A DNA stretch of 64,000 nt from Plasmopara viticola (taxonomy: Eukaryota; Oomycota; Peronosporomycetes; Peronosporales; Peronosporaceae). Shown here piece after piece: positions 18,198-31,068 of this stretch. The notes below the pieces were generated by a model, which was given only the letters and a program-made list of their open reading frames with translations, made no database searches and was not told the origin of the DNA. Each line of letters opens with the position of its first letter. Positions within the stretch are counted from its first letter, which is position 1. A program made the translations under genes and the position numbers. The stretch lies in NCBI GenBank assembly GCA_001695595.3, contig MBPM02000022.1:1-64000 (forward strand), read 5' to 3'.

Positions 18198-21100
18198 ATG
18201 TATGTGGCCGTGAAGTTGCTGCTGTGGAGCTGCACGCAATGTGTTTTGGCTGTACCCGATGACTATAATGTACGACAGCCATTTCCTGTGGTATCGCATC
18301 CACTGCGGCTGTCGTCCTCTTTGTTTGCGGCTTCGGAACGTCTACCAATGAACGCACTGGTGGCCAATTCATCAACGGGTGCAAATCCTAAGCTGCTGGC
18401 TGATGTTCCGTTCCCGACCGGAGCCTGGTGGTCGAATTTGGTACTTGATCAAGGGCATTCGGCTATCGTTTCCATGCCCTACGTGCATAAGATCTTGGAC
18501 GAGAAGCTGCACGTGAGCTTCCCATTCCGTGTCGTCGCACCCCGAAGTATTGAGGAAGGGTTTATTGCCCAAATGGTGGCGAGTTCTCAAGCGCTTCAAT
18601 CCGCGACACTTCCACTGACGCACCATGTCATTAATTTTGACGCCTTTAGCACGACGGTGCGCTTCAGCCGTGGCGAAACGGAAGAATTTCGCGTGTACCT
18701 TGTTCGAGGTTCACCTTACATTACAATGGAGTACACACGCAGTCGACCAGTATTGGAAGCTAAGGATGGGCTGCAATTCAATCGCTTCGAAAAGCTGGAA
18801 GGACTTACTTTTTCAAACGGACACGACGTGCCCTTTGCTACTTTCGCGGCACAGCTTAATAACGGTCAGACGTGGTACGTGTATGCATCGACGAAGCAGC
18901 TTGCACTCAAATTGAACAATAAAGGGCAGGTGACGAGTGAAGCTGAGTTTACGGGCGTATTGAGAGTCGCACTTTGTCTTGATGCCAAAATGATGCCATT
19001 TTTGCTTGATTCGGCGTCTGTGTACGCTGTTGGAGGTGATGTCACCTACTCTGTGGCCCCGCAAGATTCAGACATCGCTCTGCTCGAATTTCGGTGGAAG
19101 ACAAAGAGCTTTTCGACTTTCCATGGCACGCAGAAAGAAGTAATGGACGACGAGAACAGCAAACTATTGATGCTAGCATTGCCCCACCACATTGACATAT
19201 TGCAAGTCCAGACTGAAAACAAGCCGATGGAAAAGGGCAAAAATAAGGTTCTATCAGATTTAAGTTATACAAGCATTCGGGGATTGATGAAAGGCGTTTA
19301 CGGAGTCATTTGGCACATGATCGAGTCATTACCACTTGTTGAATGGAACTATGCTGATGACGGACTCTTTAGCAATAATTTTAGCAACGAGCATCTCGAC
19401 GATAAGCAGTTTCGACTTGACATGCGCATCAAGGCAACGGAGGCTATCATTAAAGAATTGCCCGTCGACGCCAATAAATATCCTCTGCCATTAAGCCCAG
19501 ACATATACAACTTTGGTAAACAGGTAAGCCGCGATGCACGCTTACTGCTGATCGCGGATAAGTTAGAGCAGAGTGACTTGAAGCAAAAACTCTTGAAGAA
19601 AATCAAGGCAGAAATTGTCGATTGGCTTGAAGGCACCAACGTCGATCATTTTGTTTACGACCACACGTTTGGCGGTGTGATTACGAATAAAGGCTGGAAT
19701 GATGAGCAAGCTGATTACGGCAACGGTTACTACAATGATCACCATGTACGCACGAAAATCCTTAAGGCTGCAACATCATTAACATTATACTTTTGTACGT
19801 TGCTCTTTTAGTTTCACTACGGATACTTCGTGTATGCGCTTGCTACTATACGGAAGTTTGACCCCGTCTTCATCGACAAGCATGCTCAAGCCTGCGCCCT
19901 GATATTGGGGGATATTGGGACGCCGCTGCTTAACAGCAACACGAAGTTTTACAACGATCTACCCGCGCGGTTGCTGTTTCCGCCTGCTCGCCACAAGGAT
20001 TGGTTCGTTGGGCACTCCTATGCAAGTGGCTTGTTTTCGATGGAAGACGGCAAGTCTCAGGAAAGCAGCAGCGAAGATTTAAACGCTTACTACGCTCTTG
20101 CGCTGTTCTCATCGCTGGACGCAAATGCTGTAGAAAAACATGGCGACTCCTCTTACCATCAGTATGCTCGTCTTTTACTTGCCACGGAATTGCGTTCAGT
20201 GAAAAAGTACTGGCATATGACGGAAAACTCAAAGATATACGAACCCATCTTCTCAAAAAACGCCATGGTCGGTGTGGTGGGCGAAATGAGTGTGGTGTAC
20301 AATACGTGGTTCGGCGATCGTGCCGTCTACATTCATGGCATAAACATGCTTCCTTTTACGCCTTTCACACCACAACTGCTGGACGAAAAATTTGTTGCGC
20401 GAGAGTATAGGCTGCTAAGCCAAGATCTACCCGATTTAGACCAATACGATATCTGGCGTTCAATTGTAGTGATGGACCACGCGATCTTGGACGCAGCTAA
20501 AGCTTGGGACGAGCTAAATCAAACTGTGAAAGTATTTGACACGTGGTCTTCGCGTTCTAACGCAATGTACTGGATTGCCACTCGCCCGTCGTGGTTTGCC
20601 CAAAAAAACCGCTTGGTGCTGAGTGACCCAATAAATAAGACTGAGGAAAAATGCTTTGGCTTTCCTGCCTGTGCCTCAGCCGGAAACAATGGCACAGCGT
20701 TGATGTGTTGCAGTACCTTGCCGGGGTGCTGTCCAAGTGCCTTAAGCTGTTGCCCGCACGAGAACCCCGCATCGTTACCCAGCAACGCTTGCTTTGGCGA
20801 GCATGAGTGCGCCGTGCTCGAATTAAGCTGCTGCAACACCATTGATGGATGCTGCAAGCCTGATCCAGTCTCAGGGACTGTGCTAAATTGCTGTCAGAAC
20901 AAACACCGCGCCATCAACAACACTACCCACAAGGAGAACAAAGACGCATTGAAGTGTCATGGCGAGCCACTTTGCGCAGCAGCCAAGCTCGACTGCTGTG
21001 ACGCACCTAGCGGCTGCTGCTCTGATCATAATTCCAGACTAAATTGCTGCTCACTAGTAAAACCGACTGCGGTCCTATCTAGTCCTTCCCACTCAAGCGA

Positions 21101-21503
21101 GAAAAGCACATGCCACAACCAACCTAGATGCGCGGCTGCCAAGTTGGATTGTTGCGGATGGGAAGAAGGCTGCTGCCAGCCAGATACTGTGTCGGGAGTC
21201 ATATTAGACTGCTGCGAAGCTCTGCCCTCTAGCAGTTCCAGTCTCGTGGGTAGTGGCGGGATTCATCAAGACGATCTAAATTCGGACGACAATTCAACCA
21301 GTAAAAAAAACAGTAATGCCAAGCTCCGCATTTTAATCGGCATTGGTGGAGCTGGTTTGCTCGTCGCGATTGTGTATGCTGTGGGCCTTTGCTATCGTCG
21401 CCGCGGGTATTCCAATATTGACGATGACATGCGAGCATTCTACTGCGCCGGGTTGATGGTTGGCTTCATCGCCCTTTTCGTCTTCCTCATCGTTACTTCT
21501 TAA
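18198..21503 (+). CDS. Glycoside hydrolase family 81 endo-1,3-beta-glucanase, Cys-rich and membrane-anchored
   Basis: Two exons, 18198-19745 and 19812-21503, separated by a 66-nt GTACGC..TTTTAG intron; joining them restores the GH81 signature Y-N-D-H-H-F-H-Y-G-Y-F. The product is 1079 residues. A signal peptide (1-18) precedes the GH81 fold, with P-T-G-A-W-W-S-N early, Asp514 in Y-N-D-H-H, and the Glu pair E600/E604 in S-Q-E-S-S-S-E, matching known GH81 catalytic positions. Residues 794-987 hold four repeats with C-C, G-C-C and L-x-C-C patterns. Two hydrophobic segments follow (about 1020-1044 and 1058-1079). GH81 enzymes hydrolyse beta-1,3-glucan; in oomycetes, whose walls are beta-1,3-glucan, a role in wall remodelling or nutrition is likely. 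The Cys repeats may be a surface-binding stalk. It is the outermost intact host gene. Confidence 0.9.
19746..19811 (+). other. Intron of the GH81 gene
   Basis: Sixty-six nt, GTACGC donor and CTTTTAG acceptor, phase 0. Without splicing the frame ends at the TAG that overlaps the acceptor. Confidence 0.9.
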
Positions 21504-22032
21504 GTTACATCGAGCGCGGAATACACTGGATGCATGTTTTTTTCTCTAAATGCTAACCAAAATTCGCTAATCTTGTATCAGTTGGCCATGATTGACACTA
21601 CATCAAAGAACAACACTGCGGATATTAAATTTGTCGCAGGTGCGATAAATACATGCCTGGTCACAAACACACCACTGGCCCAACATCTGGAGAGCAGCAT
21701 CATCAATACAAAAGCCACACTATACCATGCCCCTCCCTCAACAGACACCCACCGCCTCTGGTCTCGAAATCAGATATGCCTAGTACATTTAGACTTTTTC
21801 GTCTCTTTTGAAGACTCCAAATTCTCGAGTCTTAGATTAATCTCGATGGGCAACAATGCAGAACTGGTCAGCGTATCAACCGAGGTAGAATAAAGAACAT
21901 GCAAAAATTGTGCTGATCTGTCTGGTCTGGTCTGGTCTCGACTGATTTTCTGCTCTCTGTTCGAACTGGTGTAGACCAGACTTCTTATCCCTGCGTCCTA
22001 ATACTCGCTTTTTCCAAAGCTCTCCGCGCACT
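21504..22032. other. Convergent intergenic region between GH81 and SR gene
   Basis: About 530 bases between two convergent genes. The open frame at 21534-21893 shows no recognisable domain. A short CTGGT repeat (TCTGGTCTGGTCTGGTCTCG, about 21919-21938) is visible. It probably holds the 3' ends of both transcripts. Confidence 0.5.
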
Positions 22033-22680
22033 TTAATCACGACGAGGTGGTGGCGAGGAGCTGCGACGAGGCGACCGGCTGCGTGGACGGGGCGAGCGGC
22101 TGCGATCGCGGCCAGCACTTCCACGGTCGCGGTCCATGCGATCACGACGGTCCAGAGAGCGAGAGCGCGAGCGGCGACGCGAGCGGTCGTCCCGGCGGTC
22201 GTCGTAGCGTCGGTCATCGCGGCGGTCATCGCGGCGGTCATCCCTACGCCCTCCGTAGCGATCTCCTCCGCCCCCGTATCGATCTCCACCGTGACGATCA
22301 CCGCCGCCTCCGCTGCGTGCGTAAAATTCTCGAGGATTATCGGGCCGGCGCTGCTTGGCGAATTGCACACGCAAGTCGCGTCCTTGAAATTCTAGGCCCT
22401 CCATGCCGTCAATGGCGTCCTCGGCATCGCGTTTCTCTAAGAATCTTACAAAGGCAAAGCCACGCGACTCATTCGAGCCTCGCGCTCGCGGGATGTAGAC
22501 ATCTCCTATCTCACCAAATTTAGAAAAAAGGTCGCGGAGTTCGTCGCTCCTAGTAACATGAAAATTATTTGAGATTAACTCATTAGAAACGGAAATAGTA
22601 AAGTTAAAAGCGCACCCAATTTGGAAGGGGACATTGTCCACCTTTAGCGTGAACATGCTGTCGACGTTGGGGGGCGCCAT
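22033..22680 (-). CDS. SR-family splicing factor (SRSF2-like: RRM plus RS domain)
   Basis: One N-terminal RNA-recognition motif: RNP2 L-K-V-D-N-V and RNP1 R-G-F-A-F-V-R-F, with V-Y-I-P-R between them as in SRSF2. A Gly-rich linker, D-R-R-D repeats and a C-terminal Arg/Ser-rich tail follow. The unspliced frame is 215 residues, but 22 residues inserted after the first RRM strand disrupt the fold. They correspond to a 66-nt intron (22550-22615) with GTGCGC donor and TTACTAG acceptor. Spliced product: 193 residues. SR proteins act in the nucleus in spliceosome assembly. It is convergent with the GH81 gene. Confidence 0.9.
   Translation of the reverse strand: MAPPNVDSMFTLKVDNVPFQIGCAFNFTISVSNELISNNFHVTRSDELRDLFSKFGEIGDVYIPRARGSNESRGFAFVRFLEKRDAEDAIDGMEGLEFQGRDLRVQFAKQRRPDNPREFYARSGGGGDRHGGDRYGGGGDRYGGRRDDRRDDRRDDRRYDDRRDDRSRRRSRSRSLDRRDRMDRDRGSAGRDRSRSPRPRSRSPRRSSSPPPRRD
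22550..22615 (-). other. In-frame intron in the SR-protein gene
   Basis: Sixty-six nt with GT..AG ends on the minus strand and a length divisible by three with no stop, so retention keeps the frame but inserts 22 residues inside the RRM. Removal restores the expected spacing between RNP2 and the first helix. Confidence 0.82.
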
Positions 22681-24156
22681 CGCGGTCGTTGTTTCTGAGA
22701 GAGTAAAACTGGTGGCTTTGCGCCGTTTTGGAAGTGGAGAAAATTGAGAAGATCGTACTTTTCGAATAAAATACGAAACATGTAGGTAAATTACAGCATT
22801 ACTTAACGATAATATTTTGAACAGCAGTGTTCAAAATGTTATGGTACTTATTAGTCGGAATATACTATGCTAACCATTTATTGTAGAATATCATCAGATA
22901 GAGTTTTGGAAGCGTAAACTTGACATAAAGTCTTGGTATAGTGACATTAAGCGGCTATAAATTCTATTTCAGCCTATGAAAACTTACTGCCTCCGTTTAT
23001 TTCACTCATATTTTTGCAAACTAAACTCTTGTTCATATACGTACATGATATTCGCCTGCTCGCAAAGTAAGCTCTGCGTACCAACTCTCGGTCAATACGT
23101 ATAGACGACGAGCTTTCCATTGATCTTTGCAAGTTGATGTTCGAATCGCAGCAAAAACTATGTATCTCTTGTAGATAAACTTAATATAGTCTCTTAATCT
23201 GGTACGCAATCTGACTTGTTAATAGAAATTTCTCGCCTAGCCGAAGCTCTCCACGAAAACTTTTTACTACCTAACTGTCGGTGAATTCGTTGTGTCCTCT
23301 ACAATCTGCAGCAACGGCATTAATTCGTCCTCCTCTGCCTCGTTCTCGCCAGTTACGACCATGGCTTCAGCTCCTCCTTCGTCTTAAGTTTTTACTTCGA
23401 GTTCCACTGCGTTTCGACTTTCTGTGTATTTTTATGTCTCAACAGCCAATCAAATACCGAGAAGTTTTGACAGCATATTGCACAATGTCTTTTGAACTTT
23501 TGATCCAATCGATGATGATGGGACGAAAAGGCAACAGAGTAGAGACGGTAGACGACCAAGGGATGTGCATTGATGACACAGAATGACAAATATACGCTAA
23601 GCGTTACTGCTTCTCAATTTGCTTTTGAATTACAAGGAGGTTCGTCTTAGAGGTGTAGTGTAGCCATCGTCTTGTAGAAACACTATCAGACCCGAAAACT
23701 TCATATTGGGTTTTTGAGTTGTTTCACCAAGGAAGGCATTGCAATAAAACAACACATTAATCTTATACTTGATTTTTTTTGGCATTTATAAGTTTCCAAC
23801 GTGTTTTCCAGCATATATAAAAATAAAGCCCACATGCCACAGTTAAGAACTTGAGCAGAAAAGTTGTCCTTTATTTGCAACGATTCGCTGCAGATGGATG
23901 GTACCACCGTATTTGCTCGCCATGTGCAACACGCTTTCCTTAATGGAAGATAAGATAATGGGAGAATGGAAAAAAATTTCCCTTTTCTCAAAACCATCAA
24001 CCAAAAAGAAAGAATCTGTACCTTTAAAGAGTAATTTTCCGCATACAATCCTTGGGGAGTCTTGAAAAAATGGTTAAGATGCAATGTAAACAGAGAGATG
24101 GCGCGAGTTTATGTTCAAAGTGACTCAAAATTGCTGGATAGACCAAACAATAGGGT
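22681..24156. other. Region without recognisable genes
   Basis: It contains the SR gene promoter at its left end. Open frames at 23281-23586 and 23701-24084 have no recognisable domain. The right part may hold decayed transposase sequence upstream of the MULE remnant. Confidence 0.45.
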
Positions 24157-24660
24157 GTGTTTATGCCAGTTGCATCCCTACCCTGTCAAAAATGTACGAG
24201 GAAACAATTCAAGTATGTCCAAATTCAACTACATCGTTTGTTGTGTCGTTCGAATAAAACAAACATGTCGATGGAGTATGCTGTTGAGGTAAACACTTCC
24301 AGTGGTACCTTTACATGCGGCTATGTGAAGGATATAAATGCTGCATGTCGACACTTCAAAGCAGCTCTCTACTATTCAAATCAGCTGTCACGTGCAAAAT
24401 TGTTACTTGAAGATCCAAAATGTATCGTCTTGCCTACGATGAAGCACTCGAAGTGAAGCCACTTGTGACAAAAAGTGAACTGGTAAAGAGTGAGCATCTT
24501 CCACCAATTCCGTCCAAAAAAAGGTCGACCCCAAAAGAAGCGAATCGAATCACAGCATGCTACATTAGAAGTTGATGCGCCAAAATGTGTTTATCGATGC
24601 GGCAGCTGTGGTCAAGTGGGACACATCAAGCGTCGATGCACAATAATGCGCAGCATAAAA
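24157..24660 (+). pseudogene. Mutator-like (MULE) transposase C-terminal remnant
   Basis: Pieces in different plus-strand frames add up to the C-terminus of a MULE transposase. First is a SWIM zinc finger (T-C-G-Y-..-C-R-H, about 24303-24352). A Y-R-L-A-Y-D-E linker follows (about 24420). Next is the G-R-P-Q-K-K-R-I motif (about 24522-24545), then a zinc knuckle C-G-S-C-G-Q-V-G-H-I-K-R-R-C (about 24598-24640). At least two frameshifts separate these blocks. No upstream DDE core is recognisable and no terminal inverted repeats were found. The combination of SWIM, G-R-P-x-K-K-R and CCHC knuckle is characteristic of MULEs. Confidence 0.7.
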
Positions 24661-25560
24661 GTTTTTTCCTTAGTGGTCAGGTATATTTTCTTGTTTTTTC
24701 TATTCTTCAATAGTTATTTTACTTCGTAGGTAGATTTTTTTCCTTTTGGTGGAAATGTTTTGTGATTCACGGAAGTTTTAGTCAAGTTTAAGCATGTATC
24801 TTATTATTTTGAATAAATAACTATCTATCATTTTCTGCAGGCTCAAGGGCGACTGACTATGTGTCGAAAGTGAACTCGATTTCAGAAGCGTCAGAGGTCG
24901 AGGTGCACTCTTTCAATCTCAATCCCTACTAGCATTGTGTATTAATCACTAACTATTTGTAGTGTTTTGAAGACGCACTGGAAAGCGATTATGCTGATAC
25001 AGCTGTTGCTAATCGAAATTTGGTGTCGTTGACAGAGGGGACTCTTCGTCTGGGGTTGATGGTCCCAATACGTGTCTTTCAGTCAACGATGGTGGCAGAA
25101 TACACATTCGATCTGGATCCTCTCCCAGTAAAGAAATTGACAATATTATGTCGATCAGCAGGACGAGCTCGAAAGGCTTGGCGAAGAGCTTAAAAGTAGA
25201 AGAGCACCTTCATTTGTCAATTTCACGGCAGAGACTGGCTCAATGCAGAATGAAGAGTATTCCTCATTCGGCCGTAACAATAGCCTCACCAGTCACCGTA
25301 AAGGAGTTTACAATGTGGGAGTACTTGGTAACTCAATTCCGGATTCATATGATCAATATGCTCAGGTTTTAAGAAACGAAACGACAATTAAGACAATGTA
25401 CTTCGTATATGATGGCGATCATTGCTCCTCGGCGGTTCTGAACACTTTTGATAGCTTTGAAAAAACCGACGAATTGACAAATTTGTGCACTCGCAGTATT
25501 GAAGATAGTTATATAACAACTGCCCAGATGGAAGACTAAGATTCATCTTTAAAGTATTCA
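24661..25560 (+). other. Possible decayed coding sequence downstream of the MULE remnant
   Basis: Moderately long plus-strand open stretches occur at 24961-25190 and 25243-25539 in different frames. A possible intron (GTATAT near 24680 to TTCTGCAG at 24840) could link the zinc-knuckle frame to them. I recognise no domain, so no function is assigned. Confidence 0.3.
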
Positions 25561-28500
25561 TGTATGATGAAGAGGTGACCGTATTAAAATTGATAATTGA
25601 ACAGACGAATTTACAGTCTTAGCATACGTGTAACAACAACACATGATAAAGCGCGACAAATGCAGTAATCCACATATTTCATGTTGTTAAATTTCTTATT
25701 AATATCAAACTATATATGTTGTCTCAAGAAGTCGAGTAAATCGGCGCCCAAGGATAACTCTCCACCAAAGTCGGTACATTTAATACGCCTCAGGCGGCGA
25801 TTTATATCAAATTTGGTTTGCTTGTCGAATGGCCAAAATGTGTTCTCACTCGTCAAGTCAGAGAAGTTCACGGCGATTTAAGCCGACCCAGGATGTCCTC
25901 ATTGATGACGCCACCAGCGCTGAAGACCATGAACATTTGGCACTATTAATCCTCAATGACCGAATAATCAACGCAGTCAATAATGAGTTTTAAAATTGCC
26001 CACCGCCCAGTACAAATTTAAGTCACCGTCCCACTAGAAGTCCACTAGAATGAAGGCCATGTACTTTAAATTGGCTTTAAAGAAGCCTTTTTTATTTTGC
26101 GGTCGCTACGCGCGTTGACTGCATCAAATTACGTCTGATGACATACATATAGTTCCAACAGTCTTCTCGCGGATAAGTTTTGTCATTTTTCGGTTTGTTA
26201 TGGAGATCAAATCTATACTTTGGGAAGAATAAGACACTCATAGTATCTATCTATATATATAGAAGAATATTGTAAATTAATATGTAGATTAAGTAGTGAT
26301 GAGGCCAAAAATCTCACCTGTCTCAAGATCGTTACTCCCTCTTACTCACGAATGACGAAGACTACCATATTGGCACCCTATTAGCCTTCATTACCTGAAT
26401 AGCTTGTAAAACGGCCTTCCCCGACAGCTGCGATACAACGACAATGCGAACACGATTAGTAAGTGAGTAAATGAGTCTATCCAAATATCGAGCTATACCA
26501 TTTCTATCGCTAATATTGGCGATTACATCGAGAAAATTATTATAAGTAAATGCGAACATAACATTATGGGGAGAGTCGGATAGCTCGAAAAAGTCTGATC
26601 TGCGCCGAAAAAAAATATGTTGAAAAAACAAAAGATGTATACGCTCTTTGCCAGCTTAAATCAAGTTGATAGTCAAAATTAAGAGCAGCGTTTAACTGCG
26701 TCAATTGCTTAATCCGTACCAGCTGGTAAAAAATGTAATTTTATCATTTGTCGACTTGATTTAATTTCCGGTTGCAACTGCTTTCGATGCGGCGAACACA
26801 ATTGCCATGGGATTACTGATAGGAAAAAACCTGCAGCCATCGCAATATTTATCAAATTTAGCCTTGTCTAGCTTTAGGCAAGGACGCGTGAGCGCTGCCG
26901 GAACCATACGTTTACGAAAGGAAAATTAACTTCAGCTGTTTCTCTATGTATTTCAAGAAACCGAGGCTAATTGTTTTTATGAATGAGTGCCTAATCTATT
27001 GTCCAGCTCTCCATGTATGCGATCCAAAATGCTACTTATCTAAAATCGTGGCTATCATGTCTCCTTGATATTAGAAATTGTTCTAGCTTCTATCTCTATA
27101 TCGGTGACAATTTTAAATCTACTAGTTTTGACTCCACGGGAGGCAATTATACACCATTTCCATTGCGTATGAAAACGAACCTCTGGTGCATAATTCGCTC
27201 GCACAAATTGCGATCAACATGTAAGCACAAGAAATTTAAAAAAATCTGACTCAAGCGGAATTTTGATCATAATCACATAATGGTTTTTATGATACAACAT
27301 TGATATATGTCTTCCTTGAGAACAAAATTTTTATGCACTTAAGTTCATACGATGGTGTTTCTGCTATACCTACTTTGTTCTACCTCCCTGACGCCAAAAG
27401 GATCGTTAGAAAAGACCGTGGATACTTCCATATTTCTCGACGAGCTAGGCAGCTATCTCATCCGCATCAAAGAGTGAAAAGCTGGCCTTTGCTTGAGAGA
27501 GTTGCAAAGTGGTGGATCAGTGACTTAAGAATGGAGCATAAAATACGAAATTTCTTCAGCTAGCTATATGCGTAGCGAGCGGTCTTCAGCTGTACCCCAA
27601 AAATTCCGTCACTGGTACATCAGCTACTTGTGTGCGTCTCGTCTTAGTGTTTATCGATACTAAATCTTAAGGTCAGCGCTTCTGACTACTTTTCCCATAT
27701 AGTTAACGGATATGTGCGCACGGCGGCAATCGACAATACACACATTCTTTAAGAATTTTTTTATCGTTATTAATATACAGGTCATGCTGATCTGATCGCG
27801 ATAGCATTTCGATGATGAGATAGTGCCACAAATCCAATTTATTATTAATTGGCGATCCGATTGCATGTACGTCTAATGCTCTTCCTCTCAGCATCGCAAC
27901 CTTTCCACCTCGTCAGACTTTTTTATTGTCAATCGCTATATCACAATTGTTTCGTATGGTTGATATATACATAGCGAAACCAGCAACGGGTCCAAACTTG
28001 AAATGGACCGAGACATGTGATTATCGCCAATCAAGTATTAAATAACAACAAAAAGTTGGACAAGAGAAAAAATAGGATCTTGCTTGAGGCTTACAAGTAA
28101 TAGCCAACATTTAGTGGCGGATACAATCGAGTTAGAGCCTGGCGCAAGGTGATAATGTACAAATGGTGCTGCAGCATCGTGATAGAGTAAACTTAGCGAC
28201 ATAATCAATTTCTTAATTAGGGCAATCATAAAAGCGTTTTCCGCCACGAACAACAAGTGGATTTTCAGAAGGGCCACAGTTATTTAAGTCCTTCCTTCTT
28301 GTATTAGAAGTCTGGGGCACAGTGTATAGTAGAGCTTTTTAAAGGTTTGAACAGAGTCGCTTAGCCACAATTGCAAACGCCAACGCATAAAGTAATTTTA
28401 GCAAGCAAAAAGCATACAATTTTGAGAATTAGATGATTAGTTTACGCAGCTAAGACATGCTTATATGTATCAGCTACGACAACTCACTCAGAAAGCAACA

Positions 28501-31068
28501 GCAACTATAATTTTAGCAAATCAAAACACTTTTACCAGCTGTGACGAACCAGCGGGAGAAGAGTACGAACCAGATGAATAACGATATAATTGGATCGGAT
28601 TACATCTGATCAAGGACCCGATCTATTGATATTTTACACCACAAAGATGGTCTGCACTATTAAAAGAAACTAATAGCTAAGCGAGGTTGCAGAAAATGCA
28701 ACCATCCCGAGCGATACCTCTTTATTATACCAGCCAAGCATCAGAGCAAACTACCCAGAGGTTTTCAAAAAAGCTAAACTAGAATAGTCAAAGATTTGGA
28801 ACAATTTAAATCTCTACAGAGGAGTATTGGAAAAAAGTAATTACGTAAATTTTGTGAAAGAACATCGCTGCTGTCGCGAGCCAACAAATATTGACAAGTT
28901 TTTCTCTGATACCGTCATTACGCAGAACCTACCTTCTCTAAAAAGCTTTAAAATGAAAGCAGGACACTCCAAGGAAGAACTAGAACGAGATTCCCTTTAC
29001 AGGAAAATTAATATCGATAATGCAAGTATCTCTTAGAGTGCATAACTGCTAACTGCTGCCTTTACGCGTGAAGAAGACTTAGAAAATTCAGCGTGGAAAT
29101 AAAAAGTTGGAATTACAGGAGTTTTTGTAAATGATGTTACCCAGTCTAATGTCCATTTGACATAAGTCCTGGTGTATATTTCTTAAGTCTGCTATAGCAA
29201 AATAGTACGACATATTGTGGTTTAAGCCATAACCCTTAGGTGATTATTTGAAAGTGACTGATGAGGCAATATTTTTGTGCAGTGAGATCCGCTTTCAGCA
29301 GATCGAGTACATGGGACATATGTTAAAATTTTTGACCGCCAGTTATACACCGGTCCATCAAAATGCCACTCCGTGCGACAACATTGGAGCGTTTGTAGTT
29401 TTCTTTTAATATGTACTGAAAAATTATGATGAGAAAGTGTGTCAATTAGAAGGTCAATGTGAGCATTCGGTTGACTTAAGACCATACACAAGGACGATCA
29501 AGGTTTATCTCTCAGGATTGCGGAGATATGTCTCATAAGAAGTAAATTTTCAGACTAGAGCTGATGAAACACATATGTGAGCACTAAAATAAACCAGAAG
29601 ATCTAGAGATGAAGGCGAGCATATTTGATTTCGAAGGTGCGGAGTGGCCATATATAGACAACAGATGATCGGATCGAGCTAAACGATGTAGTTCAGTGAT
29701 AAAATGAAGCACTTTTGAATTTAAATCTTACCTGTTATGATGAGAAAATGTGCACTAATACGTTTATGTTAGCGAGGGACCAAGAATAGAATGTAAGCTA
29801 ACGATCTTGCTGAATGTAACTTTAAAGTGCTAAAGTTATGAGAAACCCAATATAATGACCCCTGAGACAGTATGTTGGCGAATGCCGGGAAATTGCATTC
29901 AAGCTCCAGAATTGCCGGTATCTAGTTCTGGGTTAAGTCAATGCTCTGTAGCCTGTTGCATGAAACATCATTTGCCAATCGGCTTGGAGAACATATAGCC
30001 ACTACATCAGCGTGTGTAATAGAAAATTACTTAATCGTTTAGGGAGCTGTATCCATATGTCAATAATATTATCTATTAGTCATCATTCCTTTGCAAATTG
30101 CGATGATCCTCAATAAAAATCAGTCAATACTCGGCACTTTTTTTGCCGCTCAGCTCAAACTATGAGCCAATGATTGATAATTTAATGCCTTTGATGTATG
30201 AGAAGCTAAATCACATGCCAACTTGTCTTGCTTCTTCTCGCGGGATATGGCTTACGATTCTATGTAGCCTAGATGATGAATCAGTCCCTACTGATATAAA
30301 TGGTTGCTTTGTTGATTTGGTCGCATATTTGCTCAGGATCGCGATTATCGATCTTTAAGCGGCTTTTTAGTAGCGTAACGGTTAAAAAGCTGATGATTAA
30401 GCTGATCAATCGAATCAAATAACGCTTTAAAAGATGATAAATCTGGCAGAACAAAGCGTCAGCAGCACTTGATATACAATAATTAATTAATCAAATATGG
30501 CATTTGAGACCTGATACTCTTCATGTGAATAAGTGGCTTGTAAACTGCATGTATATGGTCACTAAAGTAAGTTGTTCAGCAACCACACAACGAATGCTGC
30601 GAGTAAAGAAGCTGTTCGTATGTAGATCAAAGGATTTGGAAGCGCTGGTCAGGCTGTACGCTGTGATTAATGCAATCCTTACTTGGTATTGAGTATATTC
30701 TATAAGAACTTTGCAATCGACATGACGTATTTAAACACACAATTGAAGGTTCTTCTTTGAATAGCCGCATTTATTTGTCACACATCCGATCGAGGTAAAT
30801 TCAGCGTGAGAGGAGACACCAAAATTAATTCCGGAGTTGAGCATTGTTTAGCATGCTTGTAACAAAATTGCAATCGCTTTAGAATTGTAACGTCTTGCTC
30901 CTAGTTGTGATGCCCTTCAAAATAGTCTTTGCAAGCTATTTTGATGTTTTTGTATCGCTCTTTGGGGATGGTAGAACTTTGTTGTCAGACTTTACCTGCT
31001 CCAGAGCTTAAACAAATTCAGCCTAATTTTTTTATTTATAAAGTACCTATTTTACAAGCTTAGTTGTC
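25561..31068. other. Gene-poor AT-rich region
   Basis: Only short open frames (under 100 codons) on both strands, with no recognisable domain, RNA gene or long repeat. Likely decayed intergenic or transposon-derived DNA. Confidence 0.45.

Noticed and set aside
18372..21438. Several minus-strand and alternate-frame ORFs of 60-136 codons across the GH81 gene
   Set aside because: They overlap a well-supported coding sequence, have no domains, and reflect its codon usage.
25148..25539. Two overlapping ORFs of 74 and 98 codons as genes
   Set aside because: No domain, conflicting frames and no clear start context; listed only as possible decayed coding sequence.
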